Assembly: GCA_028707015.1 (NCBI GenBank)
Contig: JAQTVP010000066.1
Coordinates: forward strand, 1-8,497
Source of the DNA: Dehalococcoidales bacterium
GTDB taxonomy: Bacteria > Chloroflexota > Dehalococcoidia > Dehalococcoidales > JAQTVP01
Length of the DNA: 8,497 bases
Reading direction: 5' to 3'
Made by a program: the position numbers and the translations under genes. Positions within the stretch are counted from its first letter, which is position 1. Each line of letters opens with the position of its first letter. Positions 1-5,282 of this stretch are shown here, in pieces. Under the pieces are notes generated by a model. The model was not told the origin of the DNA. It searched no databases and saw only the letters and a list, made by a program, of their open reading frames with translations.

Positions 1-666
1 GGTAATGTATGGAATATCCCGATGATAACAGGTGGCAAAGAGCGAGTAGGTTATCCTACACAAAAACCACTTGACTTACTTGAACGTATTATTAGCACAT
101 CTAGTAATAAAGATGACACAATCCTTGACCCGTTCTGCGGTTGCGGTACAGCGATAATAGCAGCCCAACAGTTAGGGCGACACTGGATAGGCATAGACAT
201 GAGCAAAGACGCTTACAATGTTAGTAAAGACCGATACCACCAGTTATCTTTTGAGTCGCAATTTGGGCAACCCGAACCCCAATATATAGAGCGAAACTTG
301 GATGATGTATTAGCGATAGACAAACCAAAAGGCAAGGATAGTTTTGAAGAATGGGTAAACGGATATTTCAAAGCTCATAAGCCCAACCCCGACAAAGGCG
401 TAGATGGAATAACGCCTGATAATATCCCTATCCAAACAAAGACTTTTGTTGTAAAAAACTACTCCTATGTTACAAAACTAATCGGGGATGCTCGCTATCA
501 TCCCCAAGTCAAACAGCCTTTTGACCACGCCATAATCGTATCACAAAAAGGCTTTGGTGATGGTGCTCGGCAACGCCAGTTTGAAATCCAAACCAAAGAG
601 GGTATCAAGGTTGACCTACTAACACCCGCTATGATGCTGAATGGCTATAAGGAATTAACCCCATGA
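1..666 (+). CDS. Beta-class DNA methyltransferase with Mrr-like nuclease-fold tail (5' end outside window)
   Basis: The reading frame is open from base 1 and has no credible start, so this is the last 221 residues of a longer protein. The ATG at 22 lies inside the conserved block WNIP...KERVGYPTQKP (motif X) and is not the true start. Motif I, DPFCGCGT (residues 43-50), follows motif X. That C-terminal placement is the beta-class order for N6-adenine or N4-cytosine methyltransferases that use S-adenosylmethionine. The catalytic (D/S)PPY motif must lie upstream of the window. After residue 110 comes a second domain: FEEWV, then KGVDG (Asp135), then IQTK (Gln145, Lys147), then FDHAIIVS and GIKVDLLTP. 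This matches the D...(E/Q)xK core of Mrr-like restriction-endonuclease folds. Whether the tail cuts DNA is unknown. The protein could protect phage DNA from restriction or act as a stand-alone modification enzyme. The stop overlaps the next gene's ATG (ATGA). Confidence 0.92.
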   Translation, partial: GNVWNIPMITGGKERVGYPTQKPLDLLERIISTSSNKDDTILDPFCGCGTAIIAAQQLGRHWIGIDMSKDAYNVSKDRYHQLSFESQFGQPEPQYIERNLDDVLAIDKPKGKDSFEEWVNGYFKAHKPNPDKGVDGITPDNIPIQTKTFVVKNYSYVTKLIGDARYHPQVKQPFDHAIIVSQKGFGDGARQRQFEIQTKEGIKVDLLTPAMMLNGYKELTP

Positions 667-1154
667 TAATAAGTAGCAGATTCTATGGGGATAACAACGA
701 GGAAGTCATGAATATACAGCATGATGTATATGGTGATATTCTACGCAAGTTGGCGAAAGAGGCAATTGCGAGATACGATTTTGCCGAAAGACTGTTGGAT
801 ATTCCAACCAATAATAGATTAAAACTAAACAATTTTGACCATAGAATATTCCAAGAAGCCCATGATTTAATCGCAGCATATTTTAGATATAAAACATATA
901 TACATGGAGGTTTATTCAAAGAAGAAATTAATAGAAATGATTGTATCAACAAATGGTATGAGTTTTTTAATAATGAGGTTGAAGAACTACTAACAGACCT
1001 TGTATTTACTAGGCATATAGTTTTCACAATATTATACCAAAACACTGACAAAGGCTATAAGAGTGAGGATTATATAAATGATGCGTTAAAATTACGCTAC
1101 GACAATATGCTAAACACCAATCCCCCAATATTATCAAAGGAGCGTGAGGTTTAG
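663..1154 (+). CDS. Unknown 163-aa phage-type protein
   Basis: I do not recognise this family. The product is predicted to be soluble and mostly helical, with many acidic and aromatic residues, no signal peptide, no membrane segment and only one Cys. The ATG at 663 overlaps the methyltransferase stop as ATGA, and AAGGA at 649-653 lies 9 nt upstream, so this start suits translational coupling. An alternative ATG at 708 has its own GAGGAAG site 4 nt upstream and would shorten the protein by 15 residues; both starts are plausible. The gene ends 2 nt before the next start. Its position between a methyltransferase and a run of tiny genes is typical of accessory phage regions. No function can be assigned. 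Confidence 0.8.
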   Translation: MIISSRFYGDNNEEVMNIQHDVYGDILRKLAKEAIARYDFAERLLDIPTNNRLKLNNFDHRIFQEAHDLIAAYFRYKTYIHGGLFKEEINRNDCINKWYEFFNNEVEELLTDLVFTRHIVFTILYQNTDKGYKSEDYINDALKLRYDNMLNTNPPILSKEREV

Positions 1155-1156
1155 CC

Positions 1157-1324
1157 ATGTCCACCTTCAAGCGTAAGCGAAAGAAACAAGAAATAAGGCA
1201 ACACCGTGAATTAGTTTATGGTTATGCTATTGACGGCATAATCAAGTTGATACATAAAGAACCTAATCCTAGACCGCCTGAATATGCTACAGAGAGATTT
1301 AAGAAACTAAAACAAGTCAGGTAA
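1157..1324 (+). CDS. Small basic 55-aa protein
   Basis: A short frame begins at ATG 1157, 2 nt after the previous stop, with GAGGT at 1146-1150 placed 6 nt upstream, an ideal SD. The product begins MSTFKRKRKKQEIRQHREL and is strongly basic at its N-terminus (six Lys/Arg within residues 5-10). A short helical stretch with IDGIIKLIHK and a Pro-rich EPNPRPPEY segment follow, then a basic tail. Such a charge pattern would suit nucleic-acid binding, but no domain is recognised and that is inference only. The good SD and tight packing against both neighbours are the main evidence that it is real. Length and family are unknown to me. Confidence 0.65.
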   Translation: MSTFKRKRKKQEIRQHRELVYGYAIDGIIKLIHKEPNPRPPEYATERFKKLKQVR

Positions 1325-1336
1325 GAGGTATAAGCC

Positions 1337-1486
1337 GTGAGGATATTCAAGTGTAGTATAAACCACTACTTCACAAAACGCTACGGAATAGTCCTCATGC
1401 CTTGTAAGATAAGCCGATGGTATTTTGAGATTTACCTTGGCTGGTATCACCGCCGATTTGGTATATCTTTTACAGGGAGGTATTGA
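1337..1486 (+). CDS. Small 49-aa aromatic/basic protein, GTG start
   Basis: This frame starts with GTG at 1337, preceded by AGAGG at 1324-1328 (8 nt spacing), 12 nt after the previous stop. The product is rich in aromatic and basic residues. A central segment, RWYFEIYLGWYHRRFGI (residues 27-43), looks like an amphipathic beta-hairpin rather than a membrane helix. The TGA stop overlaps the next ATG (TGATG at 1484-1488), a junction style repeated through this run, which supports both genes. Small proteins of this look are common in phage accessory operons. I cannot name a function. A non-coding leader for the next gene is the alternative, but the SD and the overlap argue against it. Confidence 0.6.
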   Translation: MRIFKCSINHYFTKRYGIVLMPCKISRWYFEIYLGWYHRRFGISFTGRY

Positions 1487-1743
1487 TGAGTTACCACATA
1501 GAGTATATCCCCCAAACCCACGATAGAACGAAACACTCAAAGGGTAATGGCGGTAAAACAGGATGTTCGGCAGGACATAAATTGAAATCCTTGGATAACG
1601 AAGGTAGTTTTTTGTATGGAGATGGTTGCCTAAAACATGACATAGCCCACTGTGCCGATTGCACTCGCCCCGATTGCGATTGGGACTACATGGTAGAATA
1701 TGAATTGAGAAAGAAGTTAAATGAAAAGAACAAGAATGAATAA
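1486..1743 (+). CDS. Cys/His-rich 85-aa protein, possible zinc binder
   Basis: The start is ATG 1486, with GGGAGG at 1475-1480 placed 5 nt upstream and a one-base overlap with the previous stop; a TTG at 1483 is unnecessary. The C-terminal half carries a dense cluster of possible metal ligands: Cys48, His51, His55, Cys56, Cys59 (CADC) and Cys64, with Cys27 and His31 earlier. A compact zinc-binding knuckle is therefore plausible. Residues 16-24 (KHSKGNGGK) closely match the HNH-loop sequence KHSRGQGGK of the next gene, although no complete HNH motif is present here. The tail is highly charged (KKLNEKNKNE). Function is unknown. The next gene starts inside this one's 3' end. Confidence 0.75.
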   Translation: MSYHIEYIPQTHDRTKHSKGNGGKTGCSAGHKLKSLDNEGSFLYGDGCLKHDIAHCADCTRPDCDWDYMVEYELRKKLNEKNKNE

Positions 1744-2074
1744 TTATAGCCTTAAAAAAATAGACGAGAAAAATGCCGAAGCCCCGATAAGAATAGCCCT
1801 TTGCAAGCGAGCAGGCGGAACTCCTATCACAAGGGAAGTCCAAGTCTATCATAGTGGGCAACGTCACACTTTTACCAAGGTAGAATGCTTGGGGGGAACT
1901 TGTGAGTGCGGTTGCGGACAACGAGCCGATAACTACACAGGTGGGCTATCCCCCCATGAAAAGCACTCAAGGGGGCAAGGGGGGAAACTATCACTAGAAA
2001 ACTCTATCATGGTTTTAAACTCTTGCCATAGCCGTCTACAAAGAAATGAACCGATGTGGAGTAAAAATGATTGA
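1721..2074 (+). CDS. HNH-endonuclease-like zinc protein
   Basis: The protein (117 aa from ATG 1721) has a Cys cluster at residues 56-65 (CLGG then CECGCG). This is followed by PHEKHSRGQGG (78-88), ENS (Asn94 inside) and SCHSRLQ (101-107). The order Cys-x-Cys, His...RGxGG, Asn, Cys-His is that of the HNH nuclease fold, in which His and Asn hold a divalent metal and the catalytic site. The usual second His of an HHI motif is Glu80 here, and the last His of CHxxxH is Gln107. Activity is therefore not certain; it may be a divergent nuclease or a zinc-binding relic of one. The start is uncertain: ATG 1721 overlaps the previous gene by 23 nt and ATG 1736 by 8 nt, and neither has a strong SD. Confidence 0.72.
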   Translation: MKRTRMNNYSLKKIDEKNAEAPIRIALCKRAGGTPITREVQVYHSGQRHTFTKVECLGGTCECGCGQRADNYTGGLSPHEKHSRGQGGKLSLENSIMVLNSCHSRLQRNEPMWSKND

Positions 2075-2144
2075 TAGAATATTTGAATTTTGCTACGCAT
2101 TAATTCTTTGGATATACTTTGCATGGGGAGATGCTTTTGGATAA
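2067..2144 (+). CDS. Possible 25-aa membrane micropeptide
   Basis: A very short frame starts at ATG 2067, with TGGAG (2057-2061) 5 nt upstream and an 8-nt overlap with the preceding stop. The product has a single hydrophobic stretch, FEFCYALILWIYFAW (residues 6-20), flanked by a charged N-terminus, which fits a one-pass membrane peptide. It would fill the gap between the HNH-like gene and the next zinc-finger gene. The SD, the overlap and the lack of any other gene here support it. The very small size keeps confidence low; the segment could simply be a leader for the following gene. Confidence 0.4.
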   Translation: MIDRIFEFCYALILWIYFAWGDAFG

Positions 2145-2265
2145 ACCGCCATTACCACCGACACACCCTTGTAATATATGCGGAGGCACTATATGGTGGC
2201 TAAGAACTACTTGGGGCAAACCAGAGTGGCTCTGCCAAACTTGCCACCCCAAGCCGCCCGAATGA
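2137..2265 (+). CDS. Tiny 42-aa C4 zinc-finger protein
   Basis: The product has two Cys pairs: CNIC (residues 12-15) and CQTC (33-36). They are separated by a Trp-rich loop and the second pair is followed by HPKPPE. The layout CxxCG...W...W.C..CHP resembles very small phage zinc fingers. The start is a judgement: ATG 2131 directly abuts GGGGAG (2125-2130), too close to be efficient. TTG 2137 lies 6 nt after that site and is preferred; using ATG adds two residues. The stop overlaps the next ATG (ATGA at 2262-2265), which indicates coupled translation. A longer frame in another register that starts at 2178 would cover the 3' half of this gene, but the intact Cys pairs show that this register is coding here. 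Confidence 0.65.
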   Translation: MDKPPLPPTHPCNICGGTIWWLRTTWGKPEWLCQTCHPKPPE

Positions 2266-2396
2266 TTAACTGGAAGTTCAAATGCTTGAATTGTGGTTAC
2301 AAGTTTACCGCCACTGAACCGCCAGAATTATTTAATGTTTATACCAAATGTCTTATGTGTGGTAGTAAGAACTTCAAAAAGGAGATTAAGAAATGA
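2262..2396 (+). CDS. Rubredoxin-like C4 zinc-ribbon protein, 44 aa
   Basis: The start is ATG 2262, which overlaps the TGA of the preceding zinc-finger gene. In-frame ATG codons upstream, at 2178 and 2193, would run out of register through that gene and are rejected. The product consists almost wholly of one zinc ribbon: CLNCGYKF (Cys8, Cys11), an 18-residue loop, then CLMCGSKNF (Cys30, Cys33), ending in a Lys-rich tail. Zinc ribbons of this kind bind nucleic acid or protein partners; the partner here is unknown. No SD is evident, so translation probably depends on the upstream gene. The stop overlaps the next ATG as ATGA. Confidence 0.75.
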   Translation: MINWKFKCLNCGYKFTATEPPELFNVYTKCLMCGSKNFKKEIKK

Positions 2397-2785
2397 GAGT
2401 AAATAATCGTGTTTTCACCGAAAGAATTGATATGCTTGACGGTATCCGAGTCCCCAACTGCCCTTCACAGTTCAAGGTCATAGCCGAAAACATAATGAAC
2501 ATGGCATCCAAGCCTGGGTATTCAGTGGGTGATTACCATACCATGACAGAACTTGACAAGATGCTTATGGTAAACTATTGGGGTATATATGATGGGCTTG
2601 AAGAAATAATTGGGCGAGATGGATTGAGTTTTCATAACTGGTTTGTTCACAAGGCTACAGCCCCCGAACTAATAAGAAGGGCAAGGCAATGGCTCTCCGA
2701 ACACAACTATCTCATTTTGAAACCTGAAGTAGCCGAGAGGGCATACCAAGCTGGCGATAAATTCAGTAAATCAATCAAGGCTTAA
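2393..2785 (+). CDS. Unknown 130-aa protein, last gene of rightward run
   Basis: ATG 2393 overlaps the previous stop (ATGA) and has AGGAG at 2380-2384, 8 nt upstream, so the start is well supported. The product is predicted soluble and alpha-helical, with an aromatic core region (MVNYWGIYDGLEEIIG, about residues 59-74) and a helical C-terminus. There is a single Cys, no metal motif, no signal peptide and no membrane segment. I do not recognise the family. Its TAA shares bases with the stop codon of the oppositely oriented coiled-coil gene, so the two operons meet with no intergenic space. No function is proposed. Confidence 0.8.
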   Translation: MRVNNRVFTERIDMLDGIRVPNCPSQFKVIAENIMNMASKPGYSVGDYHTMTELDKMLMVNYWGIYDGLEEIIGRDGLSFHNWFVHKATAPELIRRARQWLSEHNYLILKPEVAERAYQAGDKFSKSIKA

Positions 2786-3609
2786 TCAATAACATCGCCT
2801 TCGGGATTGTCAACCCATTTAGCAGGTTTTATCTCAGGGAATAGTTTTATAATGACCTCCAGACTATCCACAATGTTATTCCAAGATTTTGTGGGGTAAA
2901 CCTTTGGTTGCCTTGCCATCTCAACCGCCTTGCGGTTTACTCTATCAACTAAGTCTTTCATACTTTGCACTAACTCATCAAAGTGTTCGGGCAGCCCATT
3001 TTTAGCCCACTTCCACATCTCGTCTAATCTATCTTCCGCCCGATACACCATCTTCTTTTCGCCATATTTATACAGTACATCAAGGCAATCGCTGATAAGA
3101 GAATTGAATTGTTTGTACCCCCCGCCTTTCAGCCTATTAATTAACTCATTATCTTCCCGTTCTTTTTCTATCCGCTTCAAGTTTTCAGCGTTTAGTGAAT
3201 GCTCCAAATCTGCTACCAATTGCTCTCGTTCTGCCACCAAAGTTTCCCGAATATCAAGCTGCTTTTCTCTATTATTCAATTCGTTTTCACGATTGTCCTG
3301 TGCTATTTTTACTCGCTCAATTTCTGCCTTTTGTGTTGCTTTCAGGCGTTCCCACTCTGCTCTATCTAGTGCAAGTTTAGCAGATTGTTCCACCAGTTCT
3401 TTAATCTTTAATTGCAAATCCTCAGAGTCTTTAATCTCATTCTGGGCAAACACCGCTTGCCTATGCGATTCTATTCTCTGTGTATCTAAGTCTTGTAATT
3501 CCTTAGCATATTTAGCTTGAAGCACTTTAGAGGCGAGAACTTTATCTTCTACCTCAACGCCCTCCTGTTTTTCTTTTTCTGTCTTGTCTATCGGTATAAA
3601 TTCTGGCAT
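2782..3609 (-). CDS. Long coiled-coil protein, last gene of replication operon
   Basis: This 275-aa protein has a textbook SD (AAAGGAGG) 6 nt before its ATG at 3609. Residues about 30-155 are Glu/Lys/Gln/Arg-rich with regular Leu and Ile spacing and almost no Pro or Gly, which predicts a long coiled coil. Residues 160-275 form a more globular part with Trp and Tyr clusters (MWKWAKNGLPEHF; a second Trp-rich part near the C-terminus) and a Pro-rich end. There is no signal peptide or membrane helix, so it should be cytoplasmic and oligomeric. The function is not recognised; a scaffold or a partner of replication or recombination proteins is only a guess from context. The antisense strand is also open over much of it, but gives a Ser/Cys-rich sequence typical of an antisense shadow. 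Confidence 0.88.
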   Translation of the reverse strand: MPEFIPIDKTEKEKQEGVEVEDKVLASKVLQAKYAKELQDLDTQRIESHRQAVFAQNEIKDSEDLQLKIKELVEQSAKLALDRAEWERLKATQKAEIERVKIAQDNRENELNNREKQLDIRETLVAEREQLVADLEHSLNAENLKRIEKEREDNELINRLKGGGYKQFNSLISDCLDVLYKYGEKKMVYRAEDRLDEMWKWAKNGLPEHFDELVQSMKDLVDRVNRKAVEMARQPKVYPTKSWNNIVDSLEVIIKLFPEIKPAKWVDNPEGDVID

Positions 3610-3622
3610 AAAAAGCCTCCTT

Positions 3623-4000
3623 TTACCCTCCGCAACTAGCGCACATTCTAACCAACCGCCCGCCTATTTTCCAAGCCTGTGGGCTAGAAACATACTCGGT
3701 TTCCAAAGCAACACGGCTAACCCTTTTACATTTTAGGCAAATGGTTTCCGCTACTCTTTGTTCGCCAGACAATACTCGCCGTGAATCCTCTTTATTTGCT
3801 TTTTGTTCTGCCGTTAGCGGCACACGCCCATTAACTTCTACCTTTTTCTTATTTATAACATGGCGACTGATATATTTCGCCGCCCACTTTTTCCCTTTTC
3901 TATGTCCTTTTTTCTCTGAGGCTATATGTAACGCTAAGCCTTGATAATCATCAAACTGTTGCCCACACGATAAGCATTTAACAACAGGTTGGTTCACCAT
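3623..4000 (-). CDS. Zinc-finger protein with N-terminal C2H2-like and C-terminal C4 sites
   Basis: From ATG 4000 the protein has 125 residues. Residues 9-33 read CLSCGQQF...LALH...H: Cys9, Cys12, His25 and His33. This follows C2H2 finger spacing up to the first His, with a longer final gap (7 residues instead of the usual 3-5). A basic segment (HRKGKKWAAKY) follows. Residues 88-91 (CLKC) and 120-123 (CASC) could form a second, four-Cys site at the C-terminus. Nucleic-acid binding is likely from this layout, but the target is unknown. ATG 4000 overlaps the preceding gene by 7 nt. A TTG at 4018 would add six residues, but it has no SD and a longer overlap. The gene ends 13 nt before the coiled-coil gene, whose SD fills that gap. 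Confidence 0.8.
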   Translation of the reverse strand: MVNQPVVKCLSCGQQFDDYQGLALHIASEKKGHRKGKKWAAKYISRHVINKKKVEVNGRVPLTAEQKANKEDSRRVLSGEQRVAETICLKCKRVSRVALETEYVSSPQAWKIGGRLVRMCASCGG

Positions 4001-4599
4001 AATTTTGTAACCCGCCAATCATTAGGGTCTATAAAATAATAAACCCCATCAGTTGTGCCGAGTAAGATACCAGCGTGTCCATTCGGTTCTTTGGTTACAT
4101 ATTTCCCATAATAGTAATGGTTTTGGGCAAAAGCAACAGAAATTATATAACCGTTATTTAGCGAAGATTGTTGTATAACCTCGGCAACAGGTAAACAAAC
4201 ATTTGGTCGCAAGTAAGTAATGCTACCCTTATACATATTCAAAAATTGCTCAACGGAATCGTATTGTTTTAATGGTATCGGCACTTGCTGAATTTCGGTT
4301 TTTATAACTTCTTTTATAACTTCAATGGGAACTTCTTTTACTACTGTTTCGGTTACTATTTTAGGTGGCTGGTTTTTATACCACTCAATAATCTCATCCC
4401 TACCTTCAACCGCTTCCTGCCATTGTTTTCTTTCATCATCCCATGCAAATTCCTTCACGCCATATTGATGCTGTAATAGTTGATAACTTGCGCTCCAATC
4501 ACTATTTATCTGCTCAAGCCGTTCTATTCTTACACCGCAAAATACAAGAATAACAAGTAAAACGCAAGACATTATCGCATATACTAATCTCATTTTCAT
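3994..4599 (-). CDS. Membrane-anchored cysteine-peptidase/transglutaminase-like protein
   Basis: The protein has 201 residues. Residues 5-23 form one hydrophobic helix after a short basic start (MKMR), giving a signal anchor; there is no proper lipobox at Cys21. A helical spacer follows, then a Val/Glu/Lys/Pro-rich stalk (residues 80-109, VVKEVPIEVIKEVIK). The C-terminal domain carries Cys135 (PNVCLPVAEVIQ), NNGY (148-151), His175 (NGHAGILL) and Asp191 (YFIDPND). This Cys, then small-residue helix, then Gly-Tyr, then His-Ala, then Asp-Pro order is the signature of papain-like/transglutaminase-like folds and suggests a Cys-His-Asp triad outside the membrane. Substrate is unknown; cell-wall or surface-protein processing is a guess. 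The ATG overlaps the upstream stop (ATGA). Confidence 0.75.
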   Translation of the reverse strand: MKMRLVYAIMSCVLLVILVFCGVRIERLEQINSDWSASYQLLQHQYGVKEFAWDDERKQWQEAVEGRDEIIEWYKNQPPKIVTETVVKEVPIEVIKEVIKTEIQQVPIPLKQYDSVEQFLNMYKGSITYLRPNVCLPVAEVIQQSSLNNGYIISVAFAQNHYYYGKYVTKEPNGHAGILLGTTDGVYYFIDPNDWRVTKLW

Positions 4600-5096
4600 T
4601 CTTCTTGTGTTTCCTCTGTTCCTGTTTCATATTCTTCAAGCCGATGGTCAGCACTATCCTTGTTTGACTTTTCACGGTGAAACATGATGTACTTTTTGCC
4701 ACAAATTGCACAGTCAACAATTACGCCTGTATTTATATCCTTTATATCAGTTACTTCGCCTTCATTAAGAAGTTCCTGCTCTATTTCACCAAATATAGTC
4801 GCTAACCATCGGTTTACAACTCTTTTGGAAACTCCGATGGAATCACAATATTTGCCCCATGTTAGCAACTTCGGGCTAGTAGTCTCTAAGTCCGTTCTCT
4901 TACCTTGCGCCCTTAATTTTTCACGAGCTATGTAAAGTTCCGTAGCCATCTCTAATGTTAATGTTTTCCATTTAATGAGGTATGATTTTGTATTGATGAT
5001 AGATAATTCACAATCCCATTCCTCTGGTATTTCTGGTGGTTTTTGTCTTGTATCAACCAAAACTGCGAGTTGATTATTGCTTGCATTTTGCGCCAT
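4596..5096 (-). CDS. Helix-turn-helix protein with C-terminal CxxC (DUF3102-like look)
   Basis: From ATG 5096 the product has 166 residues. Residues 78-99 (LTWGKYCDSIGVSKRVVNRWLA) look like a helix-turn-helix, preceded by a helical segment (ATELYIAREKLRAQGK). That combination resembles DUF3102-type phage DNA-binding proteins, though I am not certain of the family. The C-terminal part has CAIC (129-132) with His140 and His151, a possible zinc site, and an acidic tail of Glu and Thr. GGAGG (5109-5113) is 12 nt from ATG 5096 but touches a TTG at 5108, so ATG is preferred; the TTG would add four residues. The gene sits within the replication operon and could bind operon or origin DNA, which is inference. 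Confidence 0.75.
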   Translation of the reverse strand: MAQNASNNQLAVLVDTRQKPPEIPEEWDCELSIINTKSYLIKWKTLTLEMATELYIAREKLRAQGKRTDLETTSPKLLTWGKYCDSIGVSKRVVNRWLATIFGEIEQELLNEGEVTDIKDINTGVIVDCAICGKKYIMFHREKSNKDSADHRLEEYETGTEETQEE

Positions 5097-5114
5097 TTTA
5101 CTTATCAACCTCCA

Positions 5115-5282
5115 TTAGTTTCTGCCAAACACTTTTTCGGGGTATTTTATCATCGGCATCCTATGTCCCCACAACTGGATAGATTTTATCTCCTTATCGC
5201 AATTTTTATATGGATAATCGCAGAGGCATTCTTTTGCGTACTCAGCACAAGGGCATTTATTACCTGTTGGGCATTGATTCAT
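5115..5282 (-). CDS. Cys-rich 55-aa protein
   Basis: This short frame starts at ATG 5282, overlapping the helicase-loader stop as ATGA, with GGAGAG 7 nt upstream. The first 28 residues hold six Cys: 4, 10, 12, 19, 21 and 28, in the pattern C-x5-C-x-C-x6-C-x-C-x6-C. The paired CxC motifs suggest binding of zinc or another metal; disulphides are unlikely because there is no signal peptide. The C-terminal half is basic and Met/Tyr-containing with no Cys. It fills the otherwise empty space between two operon genes and ends 18 nt before the next ATG. The family is not recognised. Confidence rests on the SD, the ATGA overlap and the regular Cys pattern. Confidence 0.7.
   Translation of the reverse strand: MNQCPTGNKCPCAEYAKECLCDYPYKNCDKEIKSIQLWGHRMPMIKYPEKVFGRN

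Noticed and set aside
22..24. ATG 22 as start of the methyltransferase
   Set aside because: The frame is open upstream and the preceding residues belong to the conserved motif X region, so the gene begins before the window.
1307..1921. Minus-strand open frame of 204 codons
   Set aside because: It runs antisense to parts of four SD-led rightward genes with overlapping stops and starts. It has no recognisable domain, and its Cys/Ser/Tyr-rich composition is typical of an antisense shadow.
2178..2261. N-terminal extension of the zinc-ribbon gene from ATG 2178
   Set aside because: It overlaps, out of frame, the 42-aa C4 finger, whose Cys pairs are intact. ATG 2262 overlaps that gene's stop as ATGA, like neighbouring junctions.
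2930..3520. Plus-strand open frame of 196 codons
   Set aside because: It lies opposite the coiled-coil gene. Its Ser/Phe/Cys-rich sequence is what the complement of Glu/Lys/Leu codons produces, and the coiled-coil gene has a far better SD.
4300..4350. Repeated AACTTCTTTTATAAC-like DNA
   Set aside because: It is explained by the repeated Val-Lys-Glu-Val-type stalk of the membrane-anchored protein and does not look like a separate DNA element.
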